In this document: positions 36,775 to 51,400 of the stretch, piece after piece
Layout of the letters: each line of letters opens with the position of its first letter
Numbering within the stretch: position 1 is the first letter of the stretch
Source of the DNA: Trichoplax sp. H2
Lineage: Eukaryota > Placozoa > Uniplacotomia > Trichoplacea
Direction: 5' to 3'
Assembly: GCA_003344405.1 (NCBI GenBank)
Contig: NOWV01000005.1
Coordinates: 310,001 to 374,000 of the forward strand
Length of the DNA stretch: 64,000 bases
The notes under the pieces: model-generated
The model's input: only the letters and a program-made list of their open reading frames with translations
Databases searched by the model: none
What the model was told of the DNA's origin: nothing
Position numbers and translations under genes: made by a program

Positions 36775-39700
36775 CTTGCACAGGCTTCATATGAAGTTAT
36801 TTTAACACTTTTAAAAGACGATACAAAACTTGAAGATAATTATTACACTGCGCCATAACAACATAATTTAAATAAGGTTACTTCAATATCTTTACTCTTT
36901 CTTGGATTATTTTTAGGCAAAAGTAATGTGACATTAAAGTTTTTTACAAATAATGACAGTTGATGTTTTTTTGTCTTGGTATACGTGCGCAGAATATTGA
37001 GAAAGAATAGACATAATTTTACGGCAATAATGAATATTCATAGTTGAAAAATTAACAATTGGTGAAGCTGCCTGCGAAGTTTCACGTATTTATGCTACTA
37101 TGCAATCATTCTATTCTTAAATTTTGCTTTTGTTAGTAGTGAAATTGTATGGTAATTACATATATTATCGTTATTCTATTATTATTGGTACATCCTTTAA
37201 ATTTCTTTACTGTAATTGAATGTCGTCGTATAGATATAAGTCACGCTATTAACTATACGAGCATATTACCCGTAATATCTTCCATGAAATTAAATTAAAA
37301 GTCACGACACGTACTGTATATTGCTATAGCGTAAATATCTCGCCGGTACTTGACGCTAGAATAAAAATTAAGTAAATAATCTTAGTAAAAATGTTTTATT
37401 TGTTCTTTCTATAATTTAATTTGTTACAGTCTGCAGATTGTTGAACCTCAGTTCCAATTCTTAATCCAATCTTAAGGATAAAAACTCTTTCCAATATTTC
37501 ATTCTTACTTCATATCAGTTAAATCCAAGTGATGTATTAGTGATATATTGGTACCGGTACATTTGTAAAACGACTAATTAAGCAATAGCGAAGGCTTATA
37601 ATATCAAATAATTAGTCGATAATAACAATTACTCTATTACAGTAATTAAACAATTAATTGGTGCTAAATTAATAGTTTATTTAAGTAGGTACGATATCTT
37701 AATCATAGAAGTGTAATAACGAGTTGATTACTCTTTCTCATTTGGCATAACAATAATTTAGCATATTGGAATTAATATATTGTGTCTATTTTATAATATA
37801 TTCGATCATACGGTATATCGAAAATTAAATGCTACAACGATCAAACGCGATGCAAAGATAATTCAGGATCAAAATAGGCTTCATTTTAATCTGGTACACC
37901 AATGGGACGGATCAAGTGAAATGATAGCGCATATCCTATAACTGTACCTATTCATTAGCTTAATTACGGCAAGATATAGCAATATGCATACGTATACTCA
38001 CATGAGCAGAGTTACTACAGTGTTTGAATATAGTCGACCTTGTTGCCAACCAATGAGAATTTCGATTGATATACGCTCTATTTTATGTTTTTGTTGCGCT
38101 AATAGCTGAATTACCGCATAAAAGAGAAAATTTGGTTTATATCAGCCTATAATCATTGAATGAATTAAAATTTACGATCATAACTTTCATAACACGAAAT
38201 AAAATAGTTTTTATACAGTCTAAAAGAACAGAGAAATAACAATCTATGTCACGTGCAAATCATTAGTTATAACCTTGTATGCTGCTGGTCATTAATTATA
38301 AGTCTTAGATTAATTAATCTCTTTGAATACCCTAAAAGTATACCGCTTTGAGCCTTTCGTTGTTTATAAGATAATCCATCACAGTCCTGTTGATCCATAA
38401 TAATACATCTATCCTGGAATAGTTATAATTAGCGTTAGGGTTAGGGTTAGGGTTAGGATTTTGAAAAATAGAAGAACGAATAACTTCGAATTATTGTGTT
38501 TGAATCATAACCTCATCAATAAATAAAAAAATTGATAGCATAGATGAAAATATTATAAATGGGGATCCAACGATTAATAAATGATAGGCCTCCAGTAACA
38601 TTCCGATTAATTATAGCTATGATGCCATGAAACCGTATTATAACATTTTGAATTTTTGTTTGTCAATGCTAAAAGTAATTCAATCTTGCCAGATTGCGGA
38701 ATATTTGTATATGTTAACATATACAATATCATGCATTGTATTATTCAATAGAATATATGACTAAAGCGCTAAAGACCCTACTTAAGAGCCTAAAGGTTGA
38801 GATAAAAAATTAATTAAATAAAATGGCAGTAAAATTTTACCTAGCTCTAGACTGCAAACGTCAAGATATTACTTGTCATAGTGGGGAAAGTAAATAGCTT
38901 ACATTTACGTTTTATAAGAACGATAAATATGAATAATGATGTTAGGACTAAAATCTGATTTACATTAACATGATATGAAAATAATTGCATACGTATGACA
39001 AATTACATTTAGTTAAAAGGTTATCGTACTAATAAATACACTATGCTACAGTATTTCAAATATTGCTACATTGTTAGTAATCGTATACCTTGTTAGACAT
39101 ACAGTAATCTCAATCACGGTACTTTTAGGGAGCCAGTGTGATTCGCTCTAGAAAAGTAAATAATGTAGCCTGTTTACTTTAGGCTTAACATCAAGAATAT
39201 CCCAGAATAACCAGCATAGGGCTTAAACTTGGCGTAAATCAATAAATAATTAAAATATTCACATATTACCTACATAAATAGGAAGTCATGATAAAATTAT
39301 ATTCAGCTGAAAGTTGTTATGGCGAAATCATAAACATGCTAACAACTATCATAGTATTGTAATAGTACAGTAGTGTGGTGACATGATTTTCGTCAACAAT
39401 ATACAATGTACACAACGCTATAGGGTACTACTTTTCACTGCGATATTATGATCAAGCTAAAAACTGATTGACACTTCTAATAGATTCAGCAGTTCAACCT
39501 TGACTACACTAGATACAAGCAGATATTATCGGCCTAAATTAACGTATATAAGATTTTTTTTATCACCATTATTCTAATGATGTATTGTAACTGTATACTT
39601 TACCTCAATTAAATGATGTCGTTATCTACACGTATACTGTATACCAATAAGTTTGTAATTTTTTGCTTACTGTGGATGATATACAGCAAGAACAAGAGTA

Positions 39701-40020
39701 AAGTGGATGTAATAAATTAAGAACGGTATTTGTTTTTTTATTACTATGATTACGAAAAGAAGTTAAACGTCATCAAATCTCATCACTCTTTCCTATAGTA
39801 CTGCTCTCTACTGTACTGTATTAACAGATATACCATATGAAAATTTTAGTATTATCCATATGAAATCACAAATAAATTGACGAGGAGTATTAATTTTACA
39901 TGGTTAGTATACGCCAGTCTACACTATCATATATATATGTATAAAACGAAAGGAAGGAAAAACCTATAGTGATGTACCTAATAAAAATTTTATACCATAA
40001 AAGTTGTGTTATACGAGCTA
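36775..40020. other. Spacer of unit C, no gene seen
   Basis: AT-rich spacer sharing blocks with units A, D and E. It holds an interstitial telomere-type repeat, listed separately. Confidence 0.5.
38434..38457 (+). repeat. Interstitial TTAGGG telomere motif
   Basis: Almost four head-to-tail copies of TTAGGG (starting GTTAGGG, ending TTAGG). This is the animal telomere repeat and here it is internal. Confidence 0.95.
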
Positions 40021-40039
40021 CGAAGTTTGGCGATCAAAA

Positions 40040-40165
40040 ATGAAAAGGCATTCATATCCATTGTTAATCTTAAGCTGAGTTATAGCCATCGTCATTTCTT
40101 GTAATGAGAATTCTTCAGCAGTTAAAGTTCACAAGATGGAAAAAGTTATGCTCAGCCAAAAGTAG
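40040..40165 (+). pseudogene. Secreted-family copy D, truncated
   Basis: It starts with the family's signal peptide (MKRHSYPLLILS), then an in-frame TGA at 40076, then VIAIVISCNENSS and a short stretch to a TAG at 40163. The rest of the gene is absent and unit spacer resumes by about 40560. The leader just upstream (GAGCTACGAAGTTT) matches the GAGTTACTAAATTT leader of copies C and E. Confidence 0.8.
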
Positions 40166-43100
40166 TATCGAAAAGAACGTCTCCAGCACCAATCTAAGTA
40201 AATATTTTTTTCTTTCCATAGATTGTTACTGTCATATATCTGAATCTTAGACTTGGTTTTAATGTTAGTATAGTAAGGTAGTACTGTTTGACTGACTCGG
40301 TTCGTATCTATAGATATTGTTAAACGATAATATGTATAGAATGATAACGATTAATGGTTTATCATAGGATTAGGTATTGATATTATGCCCAAGCGTAGAA
40401 TCGCTATGCGGAAATTGTGCATTGTATGCGTACGGTATATATAGCTGTATTAGAATGAAGACTGCGGGATTTTTGCGGTAACTACAGAAGTAATGCGGAA
40501 TAAAGTTAGCTTGTAGCTTAGAAAAAGAAGCACGTGTATTTCTTTGAGTCCGAACCTGTTCCCCACGAAAATACGCAACAGTTACTGTCTTCAGATTGGT
40601 AAATCTTAGTCCCAATTCTTTATAGAATTTCAAGGAAAAGATGTTTCCGAGATTTTATTGTTATCTATATCAGTTAAATTAAAGTAATGTATTAGTGCCT
40701 GTACAAAAGGACCAATAAACAATAGCAGAGGCTTAAAGTTAGTCGATATTAACATATGTTCAATTACAGTAATTGAACAATTAATTAATACTAAAATAGA
40801 AGTTTACATAAGCAGACACGACAACTAATCTCTGTCATAAAAGTATAATTACGAGTTGGTTAGGCTTAACTTAATAAGAATTTGGTACTTTGCTTTTAAA
40901 ATTCAGTAAATGTATTGTTTCTACTTAATAATACGTAATATACTAAAAATAATATCAATTACTTGCAAGCGTCATAGCGGTAAATGTGTTTTATGAGTAC
41001 TACTATGATATTTAGCATTTATCCAATAGAGTAAAATGCTTTGATTTCGTCGATTAATTAACGATCTGATATAATCATTATGCATCCTAAAGCCGAATAT
41101 TGTTATATTTTGGAGATGGCAATAATTACAGGAGTGAAAGGAAGGAAATTAAATGATAGTGCATAGCATATCGTCACGCCTACTCATTAACGTAAAATAC
41201 AGCCTGGTATATATGATGGCAGAGAACGAAACGAGGTCAAGAAAATACTGAATAAAGAGTAAATATCATAACAATTATTTAACTTTCGGAATAATGTTAC
41301 TGATTGACCCGTCGACTCATGTATCAGAGATGGGTTTACTATTCTTTGTCTTTATGCAAATACGTTAAATATCTTTAAATTTCTGAAAGATAAATTATAC
41401 ATTAAGGAAGATTCTTACGATAATCAAATCAATGTATAGGCATGGTATAGATTACTGTACTGCTGTCATGATATAGCCATTGTCATCAGGCTTTATTCAC
41501 AAAACATGCATCTGAATATGGCGGAACATGTTGCGAACATTGATAAATACTATAGCGGATTGTATTATTTCACTAAACGGCAACACAGATACTAAACTTT
41601 GCTTAAAAGGTATCTTTGGTTCACTTCTTACTGAAATTGCCGTTAGTATAGACCATCTATGCGCTACACCAGCTTTCACTTCATGATTTCAGTACGGTCC
41701 TCAATTATTTATTCTCAGATTTCTTTCATACTCATCTAGCAGTTTAATGGATTTATAAAGCAAATGATGGAACTTTGTACATTATTATTCTTGTGCTTAT
41801 GAAAGTACGTAAACCATACTCCGATTTGTTCTTTTCCTACTACTATAGCAGAATCAACTTTGCTCGTTACTTTATCTTTAACTTGGTAGAAGACTACCAT
41901 GATTACAACTGCGATAGTAATACCTTGCAGTCTATTAATCCTACCTAGTACACCAAATTATAATGATATAGTCGATATTTAATTTAGGAAAAACGATGTA
42001 AATCTTAATCGTGTCTATATCTTGAAATTATAATGCCAATACTGAGAGGTGCTAGCTTGCTATATTATCTGATTTCTAAAGTGATATAGAGATAGAAAAG
42101 TAATAGTAATATAATTAAAGGTTTCCCAACAATCTATAATACGCTTTGTGTAACATTGTTATTATTACCAGTCTCAACTAGAATTAGACATACCATATAC
42201 GGACTGTAACAGTAGACTAGCAATCGGGGTGCGGTTGTTTCATTTTTTGCACCCCTTCATAGATTATTTATTAATAAAATCTTGTTTACTCTTTTACCCA
42301 TTCTTCTTAACCGGATCTTGCCTGCGGATATTGTTCTAAGTATCACTTAAATTACCGGAAAACAATGTTTACCTTGATACCAATGACAAAGGACAAAATA
42401 ATTGATATAGTATAGACTGCATAGTTACTAACGCAAGCTACTAAATATCTGCGACAAATGCACAAATAGTGAGCCCATTTGATTAGACATCTGTACTGAT
42501 ATATTCCTGTAATTGTATCGGCAATTTTACGTGGTAACTTCGTAGTATAAGCTAAAAATAATAAATTTAATGCTATACTCGTATGGCAATGTTCTATTTA
42601 TATGTACACAGTAGATACTATCGTTAATAATAGGGTAGAAAATAAGCTCTATCAGCAGTAATAGTAAATAAGGAAAAAGAGAGGGGATAATTTTTGTTCA
42701 TTTGAGGCCGAAGGTTAACAGCAATAATAATAATTTCTTTTTAATTCTGTACCGGTAAGATGCAAATTAAAATTAAAATCAGTAAACTATATTAGCAGTC
42801 TTTGTAGGTCGTGAGTTTGCTTCTAATACAACATTTGTCAATTGCACTTCTTGTACAATGCGGTAATCATACTGTTTATCGAATGAAGTAAAGTACTGGT
42901 ACTGCTTTGCTTTCCTATACTTCGATACGTTTTATAAGTATATAGAATAATGTTAACGAATAGTTATATACATAGCATACAATTAGTATATAGCACAATA
43001 ACAGAGGCCTAGGACGTTTATAAAGTGCATAGTATTCAATGAGTACCGTACTGTATATCGATATGTTTCGCAGATATGATTGAGTTAATTAATACTCCAA

Positions 43101-45600
43101 TACAACTATTCCGGATAGAATATGAGATAACTAGTTTCTAATTATTGACTGTAAAAAAGAGTTTACATGGCTACGGTGCTGATGTAATCTATTTAATGTC
43201 CATAGCAAAAATTATTGCAATTGCTTTTGCGTGGAGTTTGAAATAAATATAGTAGCTCTTAGAAACCAATTAATCATGACAACTATGAGATCAGCTATCC
43301 GTAGTGAAATTACTGCAATGACAGGTACAATATAACATGAAATAAGTAATTTAACTATTTGATAATGCAATTACTTCGAAGTAATAATTGCAAATGGACC
43401 TTGGTAATATCATCAAGTACTACGTACTTCGCAAAGTACCCATGGTAACAGAGGATATACGGTTAATTTTTAAGTTTAGACGATTACAATTTCGGTTCGG
43501 GTTTTTTTGCTATGTCGATTGACAAATCTCAAGGCCTAAGTCTGAAAATCGTAGGACTACTTACGTGATTTATGTTTCTCATATGGGTAGCATTATATAG
43601 GATGCTCTAGGGTTGGCAGAGCTGATGATTTATATGCTTTTTATGCGTAGTAGTAGAATTCACTCTCGTTATACTTTGCCCACTGTATCCAGTCTGTATG
43701 TAATGTACCTGTACTTTTTACATGACATTAATTTTATACGTAAAGCTGAAACTAAAAATATTATACTGTATACTGTACATAAAAGCTTTGCAGTAATAAG
43801 TAATACTGTGATATGTACTGTAGTCTTAAGTTACTTTAAGTGTAGGTAATTAAAGACAGAAATAAAGTTTTTATACTTTATGCATACCATATTTGGCTCG
43901 AGATTCGCTATTTTTTTTGTTTCATCGTGCTACGAAATGGCTAATTGTATTCAATAGTTAAGTTGTATGCTACGTGGACTGTAGATATAATTACATAATT
44001 TTATAATCTTTTGCACATAGATTTAGTAATCATAAGTCATGAAGAAGTCGCTTCCCGTTCGTTACCAACGGGTGTAGATAGCTAGTTTAATTTAATATGG
44101 TGATACTGATGCGTTCCGTAAGGGTTATTTTTGACAATAAACGTCTTGACACCTAATGTTTAGTTTCCGATTCGTCACCATTTCTTGTTATATTCTACTG
44201 CAGTGTACCTAATATTCCCTGTAAATCTACAATGCCAAGAAAGATTGTAGATGCTTCTTCCTTCTATATATCCGATTATCACTGTCGCATTTTGATTAAA
44301 GCGATTAACTTTAAAGCCAACACAATATTCAAATAATACCCGAGGTAGTTCGATCAATAGGAAAAGTAAATAGCCTACTTTTGCGTTTTATAACAACGAT
44401 AATTTTGAATAGAAAAGTAAATAATACGTATGTAGGATGCTTTTTTTACGTTTAACATCGAGGATATCCCAAAATAATCGCAAAGTATTAAATTTAATGT
44501 CAATCAATAAATTATTAAACTACTTATTGGGTAGTATATGAAATGAAAATAATAATGAAATCATTTAGCTGTAGGTTGTAATGGAATTATGAACATGATA
44601 AAAATTATCATAATGCTATGCTGCTGTTATACTACTTTAATTTTCACTACGAAGTCATTTAATCATGTACTTTAGTAAAATGAAATATACATCATCAACT
44701 AGAAATGGAAGAGCATAAGGTTTCAAGATACAACTACTCTTAATAATACATAGTATTGTCACTTCATTTGTAAGTGCGTCCGAGTGCGGTACCTACCTCA
44801 ATTAAATTATATCGTCGTCTACACGTAAGCGGTGTACTAAAACTTTGCAATTGCTCGTTTACTTGCTGCTAATGCATTGATATACGGGTATACGTACTGC
44901 AAGAACGGAGTAAAATGGTGATGGTCGGTTACCTCTCTTGATATGACTGCGTACTGAGTATAAAACGGATAAATTGTCTGTTTCGCACGGTATGGTGTGC
45001 AGATTAAGCTAGTACTTTAATAAATAATCTTGTCAGGTATTTATTAGACCTTGACGAGATGATAATTAATAATTTACGAGTATACTGCTACCGTAGTGTA
45101 CGTATTACAAATTCTGTTTATTGTTGATTTTGTAAAGCAGGGTGGGGGTTACCTACGTTCAACTTCGTTGGTTTCTATCAGTTTTCTTACGGTCTCTGTT
45201 CCTGCCCAACGTCCTTTTGTTATTGTTAATAAGAAGATGAAGAAGAGGCGCAGCAAAACGGTAAAATATCCAATCACTTTACCCCAGGTGTATCGCCCTC
45301 AACTGTACTACAGACGGTGCGATTTAGTTTACAGTATACGGTATATCTCAGTGTTATGTGAACATTTACGTAAATGCTTAATTAATCATGCAAAATTGCA
45401 AATTAAAGGAAGGGGAATTAGGTGAATTAACATTAATTTAATATTACGCAGTTGGTATACTCCAGTCTATATACTGTAGAGTGTAAACGTAAAAGAATGA
45501 AAAAGAACAGACGAATAGTCGTAAAACCTTTACCGTTGGGTATTGTTTTCTACCTGAATGCGGTAGGTGCAGGTGTATAATTGGACGTTCAATGCGGACC
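40166..45600. other. Spacer of unit D, no gene seen
   Basis: Co-linear with the DNA after copy E (for example 41473-41560 with 49827-49900). A GGGGTGC/GCACCCC hairpin at 42227-42256 is absent from the unit E copy. Open frames up to 109 codons (45096-45425) have no support. Confidence 0.5.
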
Positions 45601-45601
45601 T

Positions 45602-45608
45602 TATATAA
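45602..45608 (+). promoter_or_regulatory. TATA box of secreted-family copy E
   Basis: TATATAA lies 101 bp before the ATG, as in copy C, followed by the conserved GAGTTACTAAATTT leader. Confidence 0.65.
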
Positions 45609-45702
45609 ACCGCATAAACAGTCCAACATCACTACGACAAATTTTTATCCTTTTCAAGTTGCATTGTGCGAGTTACTAAATTTGACGGCCGAAAAGTGAA
45701 AA

Positions 45703-46464
45703 ATGTATTTGTATTCATTATTAATCCTAAGTTATGTTATTGCCATCGCTATTCCCAGCAATGCAAAGGCTTTACGGTACCGGGATGAGAATGCTTCAAT
45801 GCTTAAAAGTTCAATAAAGTCAAAACTCTGTTTAAAGTATATGCAAGGATTGCAAGCAGTTTTTCAACGATTATCTGATGTGAATATTTGTTCGTTTCCT
45901 AGGTATAATACTAGAAATTTTGAACTTCCAAACTGCGAAAAAGAGCAAACTTCACCATCGCCATTTACAGATACTTTCCTTGATATGGCTATTAGTAATT
46001 TGCCTTTTAATAATACAAATCAATCGTTATGTCGTAGGGATATCTTGTACCCTACAACTCTCGCTAATGTATCTTTCCACCATGCATTGATTAACAAGAA
46101 CAGCACTGACGTTTCCGTACAATTATCTATTAAATTATATCGATTTTACTTAAAACTGTTACACGCTATAGTTAATACAGACAGAAATAATAAGGTTCTT
46201 AAATTGGAGAAGATGTGCTCAATTCCATTCATGGATACTAGTTTGGACGCCATCAACGTTGCAGCTCAAGAGATACCATTCAATTGCTTCGATTGCGAAA
46301 AGGACATCAATCCTATATTCCTTTACCAAAATACCAAAGATATTGCATTTGTTTTTCTTCATGCTCCATCCGACCAAAGTTGCGAACCATACCATTCAAG
46401 TGTCGTCTTGATGTATCAGCTGTTAAAAGAGTTCAAATTTGAAAAATTAAACTCGCTTATATGA
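45703..46464 (+). CDS. Orphan secreted Cys-rich protein, copy E
   Basis: Intronless, 253 residues, with a signal peptide (MYLYSLLILSYVIAIAIPSN). It shares the ordered signature of copy C: a Cys before the first helix (KLC), NIC-xxP-xYNT, PNC, LC-RRDILYP, the NKNS loop (NKNSTDVSV), KMC, NCF, then DIAFVFLHA-x-SDQSC and LMYQLLKEF. Five sequons are present (NAS, NNT, NQS, NVS, NST). Seven cysteines are shared with copy C, and one extra in NCFDC is private. Even or odd pairing cannot be settled by eye. The promoter matches copy C in TATA spacing and leader. Function is unknown; it would be a secreted glycoprotein of the animal's surface or extracellular space. Confidence 0.8.
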   Translation: MYLYSLLILSYVIAIAIPSNAKALRYRDENASMLKSSIKSKLCLKYMQGLQAVFQRLSDVNICSFPRYNTRNFELPNCEKEQTSPSPFTDTFLDMAISNLPFNNTNQSLCRRDILYPTTLANVSFHHALINKNSTDVSVQLSIKLYRFYLKLLHAIVNTDRNNKVLKLEKMCSIPFMDTSLDAINVAAQEIPFNCFDCEKDINPIFLYQNTKDIAFVFLHAPSDQSCEPYHSSVVLMYQLLKEFKFEKLNSLI

Positions 46465-49400
46465 GCTACAATTCGTATGCAGTACAAGACTTCGCTGATA
46501 TCATATAATATTGTTTTAATATATTTAAAAGACGATACTTATAAAATTTGAAGGGTAATCATTACGCTGAACGACATCATTATAATTTATATAAATTTAT
46601 TTTCAAAATTATCCCTCATTCTTGGATTATTTCTATGCAAGAGCGATATAATATTGAATTTGTCTAAAATGACAGTTTAATGCTTTTTTTCACGGCATAC
46701 TTAGAATATTAAAAAAGAAAAGCATAATTTGCGATAATAATAATCCTTAGTTTTTGTGTTTAAGGCTTAAAGTAATGCAGTATTGCAGTATACACCTCGG
46801 CAAGCTCTCACTTGTAAATTAAAAACTAAAACGTAATGCTAAATCGATTGCATTTCTATTTATACTATGAAATATACTGTACGAGTTTATGCTATAATTT
46901 ATCTATACAAAGGTAAACTATACCTCACTGTGACGTACATTTAAATGTATAAATTAATGCGTATTTGGTTTAAATTATAGTATGCTGTACCATGAAAAAT
47001 GACTACTGATGAAGCTGCCAGTGAAGTTTCGCCTAGTTATATTCTATTCTTAAATCTTCTTTCTATAGGACAGAGAAATTTTACTGTTAGCATCTAGATA
47101 TTACTGGATTACGAAATATTTGTCTGCGATAAAGTAAGTATACTATATTATTATTAGTGATATATCCTTTAAATTTCTTTACTGTAATTAAAGGCAGCGG
47201 TATAGACATAAATCATGTTATCCGTAATATATTACCTATAATACTTCCCTTCAACTTAATGTCACGACAGATATATTACTTAAAATGTAAACAGTCTACC
47301 GGTGCTTGAACAATAAAATAAAAACTAAGCATATAAACAATCGTTAGTAAAAATTTTTCCCATTAATTGTTTACAGAACTTACATTGTTAAATCTGAGTT
47401 CAAATTCTTTTACAATTTTGAAGAAAAACCTGTTTAAAAGATTTCATTGTTATCTTATATCAATTAAATTTTAAGTAACATTTTACACACTCTGCAAAAG
47501 GACGAATAAGCTAGGCTTATAATTAGTCGATAATAATATTTATTCAATTATAGTAATTAAACATTTAATTAGCACTAAAATGGAAATTTAGATAAGTAGA
47601 CACGATAGCTAATCTTAGCCACAGAAGTGCAATTATGAGTTGGCTACAGTTAACTTAATAGCAACTTTTGCTCATAAAATTAACATATTATTTCTACCCG
47701 ATAATTAATAGATCAGGTCAATTACCTGAGAAGTTGTAGTATTGCACGAATCCTATTATCATGTATAGCAGTTATCGAACAGAATGTAATGCTTCAATTC
47801 CGTCGATTAATTAGTGATTGGGTGTAATGATTATGCATACTAAAGCCGAATGCTGTTATATTTTGATAATTGCAATAGATAGCGATTATAGTGAATGAAA
47901 GAAAGTTAAATGATAGCGTATAATCTATTGCTGTGCCTACTCATCAACATTAATAAGGCAAGATATACATACATATATTTGATATTAGAGAAGGAAGTGA
48001 GATCAAGGAAATACCGAATAAATAGTAATATCATAACGGTTATTTAACCTTCGAACATAATTAAAATTAGCTTGCGATGATTTCTTCATGTATATGAATA
48101 GCTACTACATATTGACATTCCGGCTTCTATTATACTCCAAAATATATTTTCAAACTAGAGAATGCTTTGCTAATTACGGATAAACTGAATAAACTCTATA
48201 TATTGCATAGAAATAACACAAGGTTTAAAGTTATAGAATCGATCGTGTCACCAAGTACATAAGATAGTATATTCACATTTATATATTATTATTTCGAAAC
48301 TGTTTCAGCTTGTAGCTAATTAATTATAATATCTCGTATATACATGTTTGTATAATTATTAGGTTATTATTTTTATTGACGTCTCCGGTATTTTCTAATT
48401 AAAATTGAATTTCTTTAGCAACTTTTTTAGTATAGTGCGACCATAAAGTATTTTTTAAATCGCGATGCGGTCATAACTCTTCCTATAACTCTATTATACC
48501 TTCCGCATTGTAATTGATCAAAGTATAATCTTAACTATTCATTAAAGAGGCGCACCTACCTTGAAATAGCAGTTTAATGAATATTTTAAATTGCAAGCTT
48601 GATAAACCGCTGAAATTTGCCTATCCTTTGTTGTTGAATAGATTAATCGATAGGAAGGATTTAAACCACTGATTTTATTTCTTTTACCATAAAATCAATT
48701 TTATCTTTTTAGTAACACGTCGCTCATGAATAATAGATTAGTTTACTATTCTTTGTCTTTATGCAAAAATAATTGTTCCCTGATTCTTAAATTGGGTTCC
48801 ATCTTGAATTTCTGAAGGCAAATTTATGTTAAGGACAATCTTTGCGATAATTGAATCACTACGTAGGGCAATATGTCAATATAATATACTTACTTGATGT
48901 TTCTATGAAAATAACACTGTAGTGATAGACTGATAGTTAGGTGCAAAAAGTTCCTAAATTTTTACCCTATCATTGTCTTGATTAGTTTGTGACCTATTCG
49001 ATATTAATTTGTCATGATTCTACAGAATAATTTCTACAGTATATGAATACGATACGGTTATACCTATTACCGATAAACGAAAATTTTAATTAATATGGAC
49101 TCTAAATAATATTTTGCTGAATCATTGGCTGTTTTGCCAGATGATAGGAAAGATTGATTTTATGGTGGCCTTCAATCTTTAATTAAACTAAAATGTATTG
49201 TATACTCATAATTTCCATGGCATAAAATCACATACCTCTTATGAAATAAAAAATTTAATTCAATAGCAATCTATCGGAATCTTGTCATATAATCCTCATA
49301 AATCACAAATTTTTAAATAATTATAGTAACATTTAAAATGTACTAAGAACGCATAGTTTTTAAATCTCTTGTTTGAAATGGTAAGCTATCTGAGTATAGT

Positions 49401-51400
49401 AATATTTATATAACATATACATACAATGTGGCGATCATTACTAACTATCTTGGGATAATTAAAATTGGGCGTTTTTAAATATTCGAGATTATGCTGCTTA
49501 GGCACTTTTTTATTTGAAACTTTAACCGAATAGAATCTTGCAATTTACCACTATTAATTGCCTATGTTGAATAAGTAAAGTAAAATTCTTGTCTTTCAAT
49601 GTCTCCAAAAATATATATTTTTGGATATATTTGTCTGAATAGTGCTTTAATCTATCAAAATCTTCTAATTTCTTCTAATGTGTCAATCACGAATTACACA
49701 CGTCTTAATAATTGATATTTTTCAGGGTCTTTAGAGATTAAGTCATTTTGTTGCCCGACTATCGTTACTTTTATTAGTAGTTTTTGACCTAGAATAATTT
49801 TCTACTGCGCTACTATCGTGATAAAGTCATTGTCATCAGGCTTTATTCATAAAATAACACATCTGTATAATTGTCGAACATGTTTCTTGTGAATATTGAT
49901 AAATACTTAGTTTAAAATGATAAGTGCATCCTTGGTTCATTTCATGGTGAGTTTGCTAATCCAATTTTCACTTAGAAGTTGGCTTCAATATGTAATGATT
50001 CATTTTAAGACTCCTTTTCATACTCATTAAACTTTTTAATAAAGCAAAGTTAGAACTTTGTAAATTGTTACCAATGTGCTTGTGAAGAAATGTGACAATA
50101 GCCTTCTTCAACTTTTCCACTGCTGTAGTACAATTAACCTTATTAGTTGCTCAGCTTTATCTTAGTGGAAGATTGACATGATTACGGCTGCGATTGTGAT
50201 ACTGTACATTAGTGCTAAATGATAGATGGCGTGGTCGATATTCAGTTAAGAAAAGACGATGCTAATCTCATTTTGTATTTCCTTGAAGTTACAATATCAA
50301 TACTGAGAAGTGTTAGCTGATTGCATGATTTCTTAGTGATATAGTGACAGAAAAGTAATATTAATAGATTCCCAACAATTTGTAATACTATATACCTTTC
50401 ATCATAATGTTGTCGTCAGCCTCAACTAGAATTAGATATACCTGAAAGGTTTTCTGTGTTGCCGTTGCTTACTTTTTCGCACTTATTTTGTAAATTAGTT
50501 GGTAAAAAATCTTGTTTGTTCTTTTTATTCATTCTTCTCTTTGAATTGGATCTTATCCATGATATTGTTCTTATTATTACTTGAATTGCCGGCGGACAAT
50601 GATTTATCTGGATACCAATTTTTGTAGCCATTACTAACACTAACTTGAACTGAAACATCTGCAGATAAGGTCAAATAATTGATGGAAGATATATTGTAAG
50701 GGTGCACTTACTAACAAACAGTACTGAATATTTGCAACGAGTTTACAGATAGGGTTGCATATTCCAGCTAACCCCTGTGTCGATATCTGTTAGTTAATAT
50801 GCTGACGGTTTTATAAGGTAACTTAATAGTGAAAGCTAAAAGTAAGAAATTGAATGCTGTATGGCAATATACGAGTACTATTAAGATATGAACTGGTATT
50901 TACAGTAAATGCATACTTAATGTAGATAATAGAATCGAAAGTACATCAAGAATTAGGCAGCAACAAAGGAGAGGTGACAACCTGTGTTGTTTTTGAGATC
51001 GAAAGTTAATAATTTGTATCATTTCTTTTTCTATTTTGTAAGATGTAAAATAAAATTGAAATTAGTGATATCATGTTAGTGGCCTTTATATGTTGTTGGT
51101 TGTCTTACTAGTTCGACCTTATACTACTTATTCAGTTTCACTTCTTCTACAGGACGACAATACTATTATTCGTGGGATGAAAGAAAGATAGGTGGTATGT
51201 TGCTGACCAGAACTTTAATAAGTTTAGTAAGTATCTAGAATAGAATAATAATGTTCCTGCATGCATACTTAACATACAGTTGATGTATAGTATAATAGAA
51301 GCTCCAATCACTTAGCATCGTTAGCATATAGTATCCTATTTAATGTGCGAGTATATAACTCAAACGTTAACGAATTAATCCATACTTGAGGTTGCCAACA
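46465..51400. other. Spacer of unit E, one exon-like relic
   Basis: Mostly AT-rich DNA shared with unit D. On the minus strand 50658-50442 is exon-like: CTGCAG acceptor, open frame with a basic coding-like composition (KRRMNKKNKQ), then a CTTTCAG|GTATAT donor. The unit D homologue (about 42430-42190) is degraded. I do not recognise it, and partner exons were not found. Confidence 0.3.

Noticed and set aside
38434-38457. Chromosome end
   Set aside because: Fewer than four repeats, with genes continuing on both sides.
45096-45425. 109-codon plus-strand open frame upstream of copy E
   Set aside because: No domain or start support found, and I found no conserved counterpart in the other units.
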